Positions 17,143 through 26,133 of a stretch of DNA of 64,000 nt are shown piece by piece. Position 1 is the first letter of the stretch, and every line of letters begins with the position of its first letter. The position numbers and the translations under genes were made by a program. Location of the stretch: positions 1 to 64,000 of the forward strand of contig QFZU02000017.1 in assembly GCA_003260025.2 (NCBI GenBank), read 5' to 3'. Source of the stretch: Microbispora triticiradicis. GTDB taxonomy: Bacteria > Actinomycetota > Actinomycetes > Streptosporangiales > Streptosporangiaceae. The notes beneath the pieces are model-generated. The model saw only the letters and a program-made list of their open reading frames with translations, had not been told where the DNA came from and ran no database searches.

Positions 17143-17863
17143 CGGCGGGGATCACGACGGTCATCGAGGTTTTGACCAGGGTGAAGCCCAGCCGCTCGTA
17201 GACGCGCCTTGCCGGGTTGCCCTCGGTCACGGCCAGGCCCAGCCGGTCCCATCCCGTGGCGCACGCCCTCTCGCGGACCGCGGCCAGCATCCGGGCGCCG
17301 AGGCCGGACGGCGTACGGCCGGGGTACCGGAAGACCTCGGTCACCCAGGCCAGGTCGCCGAAGCGGTTGACCAGGACCCCTCCGACCACCGTGTCGCTCT
17401 CGTCCACAGCCAGGACGCCGCAGGGCAGGAGCTCGCCGAGCAGCTCTCCTGACATGAGCGGGACGAGCTCCTCGCGGAAGGCCGTGGCCTCGTCCCTGCC
17501 CTGGTGGTCCACATGGCCGGGCGGATAAGCCGCCCGCCAGGCCGGGAGCACGTCCTCCGGATCGCGGTCGCAGGAGACGAACCGGTAGCCCTCGGGGGCG
17601 GCCGGGTCGGCGGGCGGCGCCGTACGCAGGTCGCAGGTCATCTGGTGGGCGTGCCGCATCAGGCGGGCGCCGTGCGCGAGCAGTTCCCGGCCGAGATCGG
17701 GCGGTCCCGCCACGGCCCACCCGGGCAGCTTCTCCAGGATCGCGCTCACCGGGTCCGGGCCCAGCACCTCCACCTGGTCGGCGCACGGCAGGCCGTACCT
17801 CTCGCCCTCGGTGTAGCTGATCGCCGGGGAACCGTCGGGCCCGGCCAGAGTCACTCGTCGCAC
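17129..17863 (-). CDS. GNAT family N-acetyltransferase
   Basis: This cytoplasmic GNAT-fold protein of about 244 residues would transfer an acetyl group from acetyl-CoA to an amine. The acetyl-CoA loop region is RTPSGLGARMLAAVRE and the C-terminal NPARRVYERLGFTLVKTSM is typical. An N-terminal extension of about 100 residues (ILEKLPGWAVAGPPDLGRELL) precedes the GNAT core. The GTG at 17863 (reading VRRVTLAGPDG) was chosen because further upstream the frame crosses strong hairpins. A second GTG at 17854 is possible. The leader just upstream is unusually structured. Confidence 0.83.
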   Translation of the reverse strand: MRRVTLAGPDGSPAISYTEGERYGLPCADQVEVLGPDPVSAILEKLPGWAVAGPPDLGRELLAHGARLMRHAHQMTCDLRTAPPADPAAPEGYRFVSCDRDPEDVLPAWRAAYPPGHVDHQGRDEATAFREELVPLMSGELLGELLPCGVLAVDESDTVVGGVLVNRFGDLAWVTEVFRYPGRTPSGLGARMLAAVRERACATGWDRLGLAVTEGNPARRVYERLGFTLVKTSMTVVIPAVTGT

Positions 17864-17902
17864 GAAGCAGAGGTTCGCGCGGCATCCCCTGGCAGGCAAC
17901 CC

Positions 17903-17960
17903 TTTTTTCCCGGAGCAGGCCCTCTTGCTCCGGGTCCTCCCGGAGAACGTCCGGGAAAAA
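17903..17960 (-). promoter_or_regulatory. mutually exclusive hairpins in the acetyltransferase leader (attenuator-like)
   Basis: Four segments can pair in two ways. In transcript order (minus strand) they are 17960-17950 (UUUUUCCCGGA), 17946-17939 (UCUCCGGG), 17934-17926 (CCCGGAGCA) and 17917-17903 (UGCUCCGGG plus a run of A). The first and last can pair over 11 bases. Alternatively 1:2 and 3:4, or 2:3, can form. The structure ends 40 bases before the GTG at 17863. No riboswitch class is recognised. Confidence 0.5.
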
Positions 17961-18127
17961 GATGGCGCGGCCGGGAACAACGGGCCCGGGCACGTGGTTT
18001 GATGAAGCGTGGCCGGTGTGCAGGTGTCCCCGGGCCTCACCTAATTTGCCTTCGCGGACTACCGTTCGGCTGGAGCCGCGTTGTGCCTTTCGCCGAGAGG
18101 CGACCCGGCACCGGCACCACACGTGCG

Positions 18128-18160
18128 GGACCCCGGCAGGAGATCCTTCTGCCGGGGTCC
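18128..18160. repeat. perfect 12-bp stem-loop
   Basis: GGACCCCGGCAG at 18128-18139 pairs perfectly with CTGCCGGGGTCC at 18149-18160 across a nine-base loop. It has no T-tract on either strand and does not directly follow a gene. It abuts the 19-bp repeat array and may belong to the same control region. Confidence 0.6.
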
Positions 18161-18164
18161 TGGC

Positions 18165-18295
18165 GTGTTCGGGGCGCACCGGTGTGTTCCGGGAGCACCC
18201 GGGTGTGTTCCGCGAGCACAGGCGTGTTCCGCGAGCACAGGCGTGTTCCGGGAGCACAGGCGTGTTCCGGGAGCACCGGCGTGTTCCGGAAGCAC
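18165..18295. repeat. array of seven ~19-bp dyad repeats upstream of the methyltransferase
   Basis: Seven units begin at 18165, 18184, 18205, 18224, 18243, 18262 and 18281, so the period is 19 bases except one of 21. The core is GTGTTCCGSGAGCAC, nearly self-complementary with a single T-G pair off symmetry. Short spacers such as AGGC separate the cores. Units 3 and 4 are identical. A 19-base period cannot be coding. The array ends about 68 bases before the methyltransferase ATG at 18364. It looks like a cluster of operator or iteron-like sites and does not fit CRISPR spacing. Confidence 0.8.
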
Positions 18296-18363
18296 GGGTC
18301 GTGGGCTCCCTTCCCCCTTGCCGACCGTGCGGAATTGTCGGTGGCGGGTGCCACGATGCGCTC

Positions 18364-19017
18364 ATGCCCGTACCGGATCGCGAGTCGATCTCCTCCTACT
18401 GGGACGCGGCGGCGGACACGTTCGATGACGAAGCCGACCACGGGCTTCGCGACCTCGGGGTCCGCGCCGCCTGGGCGGGGCGGCTGCGCTCCTGGATGCC
18501 ACGGCCCCCGTCCGACGTCCTCGATCTGGGCTGCGGCACCGGCTCGCTGACACTGCTGCTGGCCGAGCAGGGACACCGGCCCGTGGGGCTGGACCTCTCA
18601 CCGAGGATGGCCGAGACGGCCCGCCGCAAGCTCGCCTCGGCGGGCTTCGCGGTGACCGTCCTCGTCGGGGACGCGAGCGACCCTCCCGCCGCCGGCGCCT
18701 CCTTCGACGTGGTCCTGGCCCGGCACCTGATGTGGACCCTGCCCGCGCCGGAACGCGCGCTCCGCACCTGGATGAGCCTGCTGCGCCCGCACGGGCGACT
18801 GGTCCTGATCGAGGGCAACTGGCGGTCCTCCGACGACGGCCCGCCGTACGTCGCCGGAGCCCACGCGCTGCCGTGGCTCGGCGGAGTGAGCGCCGGACCG
18901 CTCCTGGACGTGCTTCGGCCGTACGCCGCGAGTGTGCGGGTGGAGCCGCTAACCGATCCCGTGCTGTGGGGCAAAACGATCCACGACGAGCGCTACGCCG
19001 TCATCGCCCGCCGCTGA
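18364..19017 (+). CDS. class I SAM-dependent methyltransferase
   Basis: The 217-residue protein has the SAM-binding motif I VLDLGCGTGSLTLLL at about 52-66, an acidic motif GLDLSPRMAETARRKL, and DVVLARHLMWTLPAPERAL as motif IV/V. It would transfer a methyl group to a small molecule of unknown identity. The N-terminus SISSYWDAAADTFDDEADHGL is common in UbiE/Methyltransf_11-type enzymes. The start at 18364 is the only ATG that fits the domain boundary. It lies directly downstream of the dyad-repeat array, which may control it. Confidence 0.87.
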   Translation: MPVPDRESISSYWDAAADTFDDEADHGLRDLGVRAAWAGRLRSWMPRPPSDVLDLGCGTGSLTLLLAEQGHRPVGLDLSPRMAETARRKLASAGFAVTVLVGDASDPPAAGASFDVVLARHLMWTLPAPERALRTWMSLLRPHGRLVLIEGNWRSSDDGPPYVAGAHALPWLGGVSAGPLLDVLRPYAASVRVEPLTDPVLWGKTIHDERYAVIARR

Positions 19018-19265
19018 CAGGAAAGCGGGGAAAACTCGCAACACCGGAAACGTAATAGTGCCGGAAACGGCCGATCGCATTCCAGCAGGCAGGACGCAGC
19101 AAAACGCGGACCGGTCATCCCGCCGTTCAATGGCACGGATGCCCATCAGGTCATACGGAATCACGCCGTGAACGGCCCGGGAGGAGTCAATTCGCCTGGA
19201 CGGGCTCCGGCGGGGGTGCCAAGGATTGAGATGCACCCGATCGCTGATCGGAGAGGAGTATCTCT

Positions 19266-20384
19266 ATGCACGGCACTCGATTCTCATTACTGCTGGGTCC
19301 GGCAGTCCTTACCGCTGTATCGCTCTGGCCGGCCATCGCCTCGGCCTCCACCGTCCACCCGTCCGGCGCCCTGGCGGCCGCCGCGCTGAGCGCGCCGCGG
19401 GCCGAGGAGCCGAGCTACCTCGGCGAGGAATCAGAGGAGGCGGCGCAGCAGAGCGTACGCGCGTACGAAGAGAGCGGGTACGGGCGGGAGAGCGAAAGCG
19501 CCCTGGAAAGCGGTTCGAGCGGTTCGAGCGAGGAGTCGGAAGAGGCCGAGGAGTCCGGGCAGTCCGAGGAGTCCGAGGAGTCGGCGAGCAACCTCGCCCT
19601 CCGCTCCCGGTCCTCGCTGGGGGAGTCCTCACTGAGTGAGTCGTCCCTCAGGAGTCCGTCGCTCAGGAGTTCCTCGCTGCGCGAGGTCTCCTACAGCCGT
19701 CCGCTCAGCTACAGCCGGACGATCACCTATCAGCGGCCGGTCACCCAGATGCGCATGGTGACCGAGAGCCGCCCGGTCACCTACACGCGTCAGGTCACCT
19801 TCCAGCGGCCGGTGTCCGAAACGCACATGGTCACCCGGATGCGCCCGGTCACCGAAACGCGCCAGGTCAGCTTCCAGCGGCCGATCCAGCAGACGCGGTA
19901 CGTCACGGAGAGCCGCCCGGTCACGCAGTACGTGTCCTACCAGCGGCCGATCCAGCAGACGCGGTACGTCACCGAGAGCCGCCCGGTCACCCGGTACGTC
20001 AGCTACCAGCGGCCGGTGGTCCACTACGTCACCGAGCAGAAGGCGGTGACCGAGCAGCAGACCTACCAACGGCCGATCAAGGAGACGCGGTACGTCACCG
20101 AGAGCCGCCCGGTGACCAGGCAGGTCAGCTTCCAGCGGCCGATCACCGAGACACGGTTCGTCACCGAGAGCCGTCCGGTCAGCTACACCCGGATGGTGCC
20201 GGAGACGCACCCGGTGACCAGCACGCACATGGTCAGCGAGAGCCGTCCGGTCAGCTACACGCGCATGGAGACCTTCCAGCGCCCGATCGCGGAGACGCAC
20301 TACGTCACCGAGAGCCGGCAGATCGCCTACCAGCCGTCGCTCGGCTCCAGCTCGTCCAGCTCGTCCAGCGAGGAGTGCGAGTAG
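19266..20384 (+). CDS. secreted RPVT/VTESRPV repeat protein, function unknown
   Basis: The 372-residue protein has a signal peptide (FSLLLGPAVLTAVSLWPAIASA). A Glu/Ser-rich acidic region (about 50-110) and a Ser/Leu/Arg region follow. About 220 residues of near-periodic repeats alternate QRPI/QRPV, ETRYVTESRPVT and YVSY, with eight QRP and six ESRPV blocks. Two copies of a 22-residue unit are encoded by a nearly perfect 66-base tandem duplication at about 19873-20004. The tail is poly-Ser ending EECE. The pattern recalls YTV-type repeats of planctomycetes by eye only. Alternating polar/hydrophobic residues suggest a long beta structure, possibly on the cell surface. A strong GGAGAGGAG site precedes the ATG. 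Confidence 0.8.
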   Translation: MHGTRFSLLLGPAVLTAVSLWPAIASASTVHPSGALAAAALSAPRAEEPSYLGEESEEAAQQSVRAYEESGYGRESESALESGSSGSSEESEEAEESGQSEESEESASNLALRSRSSLGESSLSESSLRSPSLRSSSLREVSYSRPLSYSRTITYQRPVTQMRMVTESRPVTYTRQVTFQRPVSETHMVTRMRPVTETRQVSFQRPIQQTRYVTESRPVTQYVSYQRPIQQTRYVTESRPVTRYVSYQRPVVHYVTEQKAVTEQQTYQRPIKETRYVTESRPVTRQVSFQRPITETRFVTESRPVSYTRMVPETHPVTSTHMVSESRPVSYTRMETFQRPIAETHYVTESRQIAYQPSLGSSSSSSSSEECE

Positions 20385-20434
20385 CGAGTAGTGAGGTGAG
20401 AGTTTGAACCCGGCGCGTCACCGGCCGGGTCAAC

Positions 20435-20466
20435 GAAGGGCACGGGCCATGCCGCCCGTGCCCTTC
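20435..20466. terminator. bidirectional terminator hairpin
   Basis: A 13-bp perfect stem (GAAGGGCACGGGC with its complement at 20454-20466) closes a six-base loop. It lies between the convergent repeat-protein and NTF2-like genes. Confidence 0.75.
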
Positions 20467-20483
20467 CACACGTCCGTACGGGC

Positions 20484-20867
20484 TCAGGCCTCGCTGGCGT
20501 GGGCCGCCAGGATGCGCCAGCCGTACTCGTCGGTGTGCACCCACGTGCGCGTGTAGCGCAGCCGGCCGCCGAACGGCACGCCCGCGAACTCGCCCTCCAG
20601 CGTGCCGAGGAAGCAGGTCACCCCGGTCGTCCCCGAGACGAGGACGGTGAGATCCTCCTGGACGACCTTCTTCATGACCTGGGTGCGCGAGCGGTGGTTG
20701 TGCAGGTCGAGCTCCTTGGCCTCCGGGTACAGCCGCCCGTCGGGAGGCCCGGTGAAGACGAGCCGCTCGTCGAGCAGCCGGTCGAGTTCCTCAACGTCAC
20801 CGTTGAGCTGGGCGTTCTGTAACCGCCGCTCGGCCTCGTACAGCTCGTCCAGAAGAGTGCCTGCCAT
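20484..20867 (-). CDS. NTF2-like (DUF4440) protein
   Basis: The 127-residue cytoplasmic protein starts MAGTLLDELYEAERRLQ and contains NAQLNGDVEELDRLLDERLVFTGPPDG, the helix-hairpin opening of the NTF2/SnoaL-like cone fold. It ends YTRTWVHTDEYGWRILAAHAS, a typical last strand. Such proteins are small enzymes or binding domains; no catalytic role can be assigned. The ATG at 20867 is preceded by GGAGAGGACC, so the longer frame to 20906 was not used. Confidence 0.82.
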   Translation of the reverse strand: MAGTLLDELYEAERRLQNAQLNGDVEELDRLLDERLVFTGPPDGRLYPEAKELDLHNHRSRTQVMKKVVQEDLTVLVSGTTGVTCFLGTLEGEFAGVPFGGRLRYTRTWVHTDEYGWRILAAHASEA

Positions 20868-20938
20868 GTCGGTCCTCTCCGTCGTGGCGCGTCTTCGACG
20901 GCACAACGGTAGTCCCGGAGGCTTCCGGTTTCAGCGGA

Positions 20939-22492
20939 TCACTTCCCGGTGTCCGGCTTGCTCCCGGGCGTGCAGTAGGGGCAGAACGGCTCGCGCTGCA
21001 CGCAGACCTTTACCGCGTCGCTGTCGTTGGCCGGGTCGAGGTCGAGCTCCTTGCCGCCGACAGTGGCGGTGTTGATCGTCTCCCCGACCGCGGTGGCCTT
21101 CGCGCGGACGACCAGCGTGGCCGTCGCGCCGCTGGCCAGCGTTCCCACGGTCCACGTTCCACCGGCGTACGTGCCGGTCGACCGCGTGGACGACAGGAAG
21201 GCGAGGTTGGCCGGCAGGACGTCCTTGACGGCGACGCCGGTGGCGTCGTTGGGCCCGGCGTTGGCGACCGTGACGCGGTAGGTGACGGTCTCCCCCACGG
21301 TGACCTCGGTCTTGTCCGCGGACTTGACCACGCTCAGGTCGACGGCCGGGTTGACCTCGGTGACGGCGTCACCGCTGGTGGAGGTCAGCGTCTCGGGCTC
21401 GGGGCCGAGCCGGTTCTCGTAGGCGACCGCGCCGCTGTTGACGACCTGCCTGCCCGCGACCGACCTGCCGACCTTGACCCGGAACTCCACGGTGGTGCCG
21501 TCCGGCAGGGTGGTGTCGTTGGCCAGCCGGCCCCCCGTCGTGCCCGTGGCGCCGTCTCCCAGCCTGAACGAGACAGCACCGGTGGCGGCGTCGAACTCGG
21601 CCTGGTCGTCGCCGGCCTGGTCGGTCAGGGCGCCGCTGCCCGGGCCGCTCACGACGCGGAGCGAGCCGGGCACGTAGGTGGTCCCGGCCGGGACCTTGTC
21701 GGTGAGCCGGACGTTCTGCGCGACGTCGCCGCCCTTGTTGACGGCGGTCAGCCGGTAGGTGACCTCGGCGCCGACGTTCACCGGCCCCTGCGGGCTCGCG
21801 GACTTGGTGACGACGACGCACGGCGGGGTGCCGAAGAAGACGTCGTCGAGGAAGTTGCCGACCGACGCGTTGCCTCCGGCAGCGGAAATGGAACGGAAGG
21901 CGAACCTGGTGGTCGTCTGCCCGGGGGGCACGGTGTAGCTGCCGTGGTAGGTGCCCCACTTCGCGGTGCCGTCGGACATGGTCCCCTGCTGGGCGGGGCC
22001 CGAGGGGGCGCCGATGTCCAGCGCCATCTGGTCGGTGCCGAGACGCCCGCGGTGGGACAGCCGCCAGTAGAGCTTCTGGCCCGGAGTGGTCGGACGGTCC
22101 TGGTAGAGGGTCGAGACCTGGTTGGCGTTCAGCTCCGCGAACTGCGCGCCCTCGACCGCCGGAACGTTCATCCGGGGGCTCCAGACCTCGATCATGTGAT
22201 CGGTGGCGGTCGTCCGCCAGCCCGGCACCGCGTTCGGGCTGTTCTGCGAGGCGTCGGGGAACGGAGCCCACGTCCCGGGGACGACGGGCTTCTCGAACCC
22301 GCCGTTGACCAGCGCCACCTGCTCAGGACAGGACGCGGGGTTCGGCGCCGCGGCCCGCTGCGCCGCCGTGGCCGAGGCCTCGGCACGGGCGGACGCTGCC
22401 CCGGCCGGGACCGCTCCGGACACTGTCAGGGGGGCCACCGCCGCCACCAGGGCGGCGACGGGGTAACACATCCTGTGGATGTGCCTCATCAT
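20939..22492 (-). CDS. secreted DUF11-repeat protein with N-terminal jelly-roll-like domain
   Basis: The 517-residue protein has a signal peptide (YPVAALVAAVAPLTVSGAVPAGA). An N-terminal domain (LVNGGFEKPVVPGTWAPFPDASQN... GWRTTATDHMIEVW) resembles DUF642/carbohydrate-binding jelly rolls. Two DUF11 Ig-like domains follow: VTKSASPQGPVNVGAEVTYRLTAVN at about 230 and LSVVKSADKTEVTVGETVTYRVTVANAGPN at about 380. The C-terminal tail CVQREPFCPYCTPGSKPDTGK has three Cys and no sortase signal. DUF11 proteins are typically surface or adhesion proteins. The function is unknown. Confidence 0.82.
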   Translation of the reverse strand: MMRHIHRMCYPVAALVAAVAPLTVSGAVPAGAASARAEASATAAQRAAAPNPASCPEQVALVNGGFEKPVVPGTWAPFPDASQNSPNAVPGWRTTATDHMIEVWSPRMNVPAVEGAQFAELNANQVSTLYQDRPTTPGQKLYWRLSHRGRLGTDQMALDIGAPSGPAQQGTMSDGTAKWGTYHGSYTVPPGQTTTRFAFRSISAAGGNASVGNFLDDVFFGTPPCVVVTKSASPQGPVNVGAEVTYRLTAVNKGGDVAQNVRLTDKVPAGTTYVPGSLRVVSGPGSGALTDQAGDDQAEFDAATGAVSFRLGDGATGTTGGRLANDTTLPDGTTVEFRVKVGRSVAGRQVVNSGAVAYENRLGPEPETLTSTSGDAVTEVNPAVDLSVVKSADKTEVTVGETVTYRVTVANAGPNDATGVAVKDVLPANLAFLSSTRSTGTYAGGTWTVGTLASGATATLVVRAKATAVGETINTATVGGKELDLDPANDSDAVKVCVQREPFCPYCTPGSKPDTGK

Positions 22493-22736
22493 GGGGATCC
22501 TCTCGTCGGCGGTAACTCACCAGGCCGTACGGGCGGCGCTGGCACCGCAGGGAAGATTCGCCGACGGGGACGGGAGATGCGGCACGACACGTGCGGCCGT
22601 GTCAACAGTTGGCCGGATCCTGTTCTCTCCCGACCCCGCGCAGGGGAGATCTGAACGCCCGTGTACAGCTCCGTCGCGCGGATCTCTCCGGTCTTCGAGT
22701 AATGATCAGGCGAAGCGTTCAGACGGCGGAGGTGGC

Positions 22737-25115
22737 TCAGCGGGCGGCGCGCACGGTCTCCCGCGCCGCGCGGGCGAGCTTCTCGTCGTACGGCCGGCCC
22801 AGCTCACGCGCGAGCTCGATCGTCCGGTCGAGCAGCGCCAGCGCCTCGTCACAGCGGCCCGCCGCGCGGCACGTCTCGGCGTAGGCGTGCAGGACATCGA
22901 TCTCCAGCTGTACCTCGGCCAGCGGTTCCAGCAGCTCGAAGGCCCGCCGGTGGTGTTCGAGCGCCTTCTCGGGTGAACCCGTGATCCGCAGCGCGACACC
23001 GAGACAGTTGTGGCACCACGCCCGGTTGTGCTGGAGATCGTGCTGCTCGGACAGCTGCAACGCGTCATGCAGCGTTCGCAGTGACTCCGCCGGCTCGTCC
23101 GGCGCCAGTGCGAGACCGAGGGTGACCAGCCCGGTGATCCGTGCGGGCCCGTCCGCCAGGGCGACGGACGCCCGGGCGAGTTCGACGGCTTCGCCGCGCC
23201 GCCCAAGGTGAAGTGTCACCCATCCGTCGAAGGCCAGTGCCTGGGACTGTCCCATCTGGAGCCCCAGCTTCTCGAACAGCTCGCGTGCCCGCCGGAAGTG
23301 CGCCTGTGCCGCGTCGAGGTCGCCGAGATCCCGGCGCACCATGCCGATACGCAGCGCCAGGGCGGCCGCGATGTCGTCGTCTGGCCCCGACCGCTCGGCC
23401 AGTTCGTAGGCGGAGAGCGCCTCGGAGAGGCGTCCGGCGGCGGCACGGGCGTAGCCGAGGTCCGCGAGCAGCGAAGCCCGCTCCTGGTCGCGGCCGAGAC
23501 GCCCCGCGGCGTCCGCGGCGGCTTCGAGCAGGCGTGCCTGGTCATCGGTTCCGCGGTGCCGGAAGAACCAGACCCGCATGGCCTGCGGCAGCTCGGCCAC
23601 CACCTCGTCCATGCCGAGCCGCACGGCGGCGTCGAAGCAGGCCACCAGGTTGACGTACTCGAGGTCGAACCAGGCCATGGCCCTCGCGGGATCTCCCGGC
23701 GAGGGTTCCTTGCGGTGCGGCGATGGCAGGGTCTGATCGTGGGCGACGGCCTGCCCCAGATAGTGCGCCAGGACCCGGCGCAGGGCGGCTTCGGCCCGTG
23801 GCTCCTCGTCGGCGGCGATGTCCGCCGCGTACTGCCGGATCAGATCGTGCATCCGGTAGCGCCCGGGCGAGGGCTCCTGGACCAGGTGGGCGTCGACCAG
23901 CTCCTCCAGCGCGGCGCCGGCCCGGTCGGGCGGCATGTCGGTGAGCGCGCCCGCCACCGCCGCGTCGAAGTCGGCGCCCGGCAGCACGCCCAGCAGCCGG
24001 AACATGCGGCGCTGGACCGCATCGAGCTGCTGCAGCGACATTCCGAACGCGGAGTCGAAGCGGCCGGGAGTGGCGCGCAGCCGCTCGGCCAGCACGGCCA
24101 CCGTCCAGCCCGGGCGGTGGCGAAGCCGCGCGCCCGCCATCCGTAGCGCCAGCGGGAGCCCGCCGCACTGCCGCAGCACCTGGTCGACCGCTTCCTCTTC
24201 GGTGAGCGAGAGCCCGGCCGCCCGGCCGAACAGGTGCACCGCGTCGTCGTCGGTCAGCGGCTCCAGGGAAACCGGCGGCACTCCGTCCAGGCTGACCAGC
24301 CGGTGTCGGCTGGTGACCAGGACCGCGGACCTCCCCGCGCCGGGGAGCAGCGGACGCACCTGCTCCGCGTCGACCGCGTTGTCGAGCACGACGAGCATCC
24401 GCCTGCGGGACAGCTCCGACCGCCAGAGCGCCGCGCGATCGGCGGTGCCGGCCGGGGGATGCGTGACGTCCAACGCGCCCAGCAGCCGGCCCAGCGCGGC
24501 ATGCGGCTCCAGCGGTTCCTGACCCGGGGTGAAGCCCTGCAGGTCGAGATAGAGCCCGCCGTCCGGATACGCGGGGACGAGCCGGTGGGCCACATGTACG
24601 GCCAGGCTGGTTTTGCCCACGCCCGCCATGCCGTCGATCGCGGCCGCGCCAGTGGTGCGCAGCAGCTCTTCGGCCAGCGCGGACTCCGCTTCTCTGCCGG
24701 TGAAGTCGAACAGGTCGGCCGGCAGGTCGTTGCGGCGCCGGGCGGGCGCCGCGCCTGCTTCGGCCGCCTCGGCCCACAGCGCGCGCAGCGGCCGGGGATC
24801 GCGTCCCACGGCGCGGCACAGCGCCACGACGGCCTCCCACGGCGGCACGAGCCGGCCGGTCAGGTACCGCGACAACGACGAGCTGCTCAGACCCGTCTGG
24901 CGGGCGAGGGCGCGCAGGCTGAGCCCACTCAGCTCCTTGATCCTGGAGAGCTGAGCCACCAGTCGCTCCTGGGGGCTGACCACGTGCAACACCGTACCCG
25001 TCCCGGCCCACGCGGACGGATCGGTGATGCGTTCGCGCAGCTCAACCGGGTTCTGCCTGTCCCACGGTGTCCCACGGACCAGGCGGGCCCCGGCACGCCG
25101 ATGGTCGGATAGCAC
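22737..25115 (-). CDS. HTH-NB-ARC-TPR transcriptional regulator (STAND ATPase)
   Basis: The protein has up to 792 residues. An Xre-type HTH lies at about 55-105 ([23 protein letters not shown]). An NB-ARC ATPase follows, with Walker [12 protein letters not shown] at 162-172, Walker [23 protein letters not shown], and [18 protein letters not shown]. Helical TPR repeats run from about 480 to the end. It resembles AfsR-type regulators but lacks the SARP DNA-binding domain. Ligand sensing by the TPRs and ATP-dependent oligomerisation are inferred. The GTG at 25115 gives the longest form; a GTG at 24983 just before the HTH is an alternative that leaves a normal-sized promoter region with the divergent gene. 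Confidence 0.85.
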   Translation of the reverse strand: MLSDHRRAGARLVRGTPWDRQNPVELRERITDPSAWAGTGTVLHVVSPQERLVAQLSRIKELSGLSLRALARQTGLSSSSLSRYLTGRLVPPWEAVVALCRAVGRDPRPLRALWAEAAEAGAAPARRRNDLPADLFDFTGREAESALAEELLRTTGAAAIDGMAGVGKTSLAVHVAHRLVPAYPDGGLYLDLQGFTPGQEPLEPHAALGRLLGALDVTHPPAGTADRAALWRSELSRRRMLVVLDNAVDAEQVRPLLPGAGRSAVLVTSRHRLVSLDGVPPVSLEPLTDDDAVHLFGRAAGLSLTEEEAVDQVLRQCGGLPLALRMAGARLRHRPGWTVAVLAERLRATPGRFDSAFGMSLQQLDAVQRRMFRLLGVLPGADFDAAVAGALTDMPPDRAGAALEELVDAHLVQEPSPGRYRMHDLIRQYAADIAADEEPRAEAALRRVLAHYLGQAVAHDQTLPSPHRKEPSPGDPARAMAWFDLEYVNLVACFDAAVRLGMDEVVAELPQAMRVWFFRHRGTDDQARLLEAAADAAGRLGRDQERASLLADLGYARAAAGRLSEALSAYELAERSGPDDDIAAALALRIGMVRRDLGDLDAAQAHFRRARELFEKLGLQMGQSQALAFDGWVTLHLGRRGEAVELARASVALADGPARITGLVTLGLALAPDEPAESLRTLHDALQLSEQHDLQHNRAWCHNCLGVALRITGSPEKALEHHRRAFELLEPLAEVQLEIDVLHAYAETCRAAGRCDEALALLDRTIELARELGRPYDEKLARAARETVRAAR

Positions 25116-25147
25116 CTGTCGGAAACACCCACGACGAAGGAGAAGCG

Positions 25148-25603
25148 ATGTCGACCGAGCGCATGCCGAACCCGGCGGCTTTGATCCCCGAAGCGATGGA
25201 GGCCCTGATGGCGCTCAACAAGGCCATCGCGGGTGCCGGAGCGGACGGCAAGCTGCTCGCGCTGAGCCACCTGCGGGCCAGCCAGATCAACGGCTGCGCT
25301 CCGTGTGTGGCCGGGGGCGTCCACCAGGCCCAGCGGCACGGGGTGACCGCAGACCAGGTGCACGCCGTCGCCGCGTGGCGGGAGACGCCGTGGTTCAGCG
25401 ACGAGGAGCGCGCCGCGCTGGCCCTGACCGAGGCCGTGACCCGGCTCGCCGACCAGGCGGACCCGGTGCCGGACCAGGTGTGGGACATGGCCGCCAAGCA
25501 CTTCGACCAGAAGGAGCTGGCCGCACTGCTGCTCAACATCGCGATCACCAACGCCTTCAACCGGCTCAACGTGCCGACCCGCCGGCAGGCGGGCACGTGG
25601 TGA
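25148..25603 (+). CDS. AhpD/carboxymuconolactone decarboxylase-like protein
   Basis: The 151-residue all-helical protein has the redox CxxC (Cys50, Cys53) and His59 in [15 protein letters not shown], as in AhpD-like peroxidase adaptors. C-terminal [17 protein letters not shown] is typical of the family. It probably reduces peroxides or supports a peroxiredoxin. The ATG at 25148 is preceded by GGAGAAG. It is divergent from the HTH-NB-ARC gene and followed 56 bases later by a DUF1801 gene, so it may be a target of that regulator. Confidence 0.88.
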   Translation: MSTERMPNPAALIPEAMEALMALNKAIAGAGADGKLLALSHLRASQINGCAPCVAGGVHQAQRHGVTADQVHAVAAWRETPWFSDEERAALALTEAVTRLADQADPVPDQVWDMAAKHFDQKELAALLLNIAITNAFNRLNVPTRRQAGTW

Positions 25604-25659
25604 CACCGTTCCCGATCAGCACCGCCCCAAGCCGTACGTCGCAGAAAGAGGAAGTCGTC

Positions 25660-26118
25660 ATGTCGAACACCACGAAGACCACCGCCGCCGAGGGCCAGAA
25701 GCACGACGGTTTCACCGAAGAAGAGCGCGACGCGATGAAGCAGCGCGCCAAGGAGCTGAAGACGATCGCTCGGCGGGGCGCCAAGGCCGACACGGAGAGC
25801 GAGGTGCTCGCGAAGATCGCCGAGATGGCGGAGCCCGACCGGGCGATCGCCGAGCGGTTGCACGCCCTGATCAAAGCCCACGTGCCCGACCTCACGGCGA
25901 AGCTCTGGTACGGGATGCCCGCGTACGCCCGCGACGGCAAAATGATCTGCTTCTTCCAGCCCGCGGCGAAGTTCAAGGCCCGTTACGCCACACTCGGCTT
26001 CAGCGACGAGGCGAACCTCGACGAAGGCACCATGTGGCCGGCCTCGTACGCCCTCACCGAGATCACCGCCGACGTCGAGGCGAGGATCGGGGCGCTCCTG
26101 AGGCAGGCGGTGAGCTGA
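25660..26118 (+). CDS. DUF1801 domain protein
   Basis: The 152-residue protein has a charged N-terminus ([15 protein letters not shown]). The DUF1801/YdhG-like fold follows: [37 protein letters not shown] and [24 protein letters not shown]. Members are small cytoplasmic proteins of unknown or iron-chaperone-like function. The ATG lies just after AGAAAGAGGAAG. It is likely co-transcribed with the AhpD-like gene. Confidence 0.85.
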   Translation: MSNTTKTTAAEGQKHDGFTEEERDAMKQRAKELKTIARRGAKADTESEVLAKIAEMAEPDRAIAERLHALIKAHVPDLTAKLWYGMPAYARDGKMICFFQPAAKFKARYATLGFSDEANLDEGTMWPASYALTEITADVEARIGALLRQAVS

Positions 26119-26133
26119 GGCCCAGGCGCCGGT

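Noticed and set aside
18165-18295. Tandem repeats considered as a CRISPR array
   Set aside because: Repeats are 15-19 bases with 4-base gaps, far shorter than CRISPR repeat-spacer units, and no cas genes are nearby.
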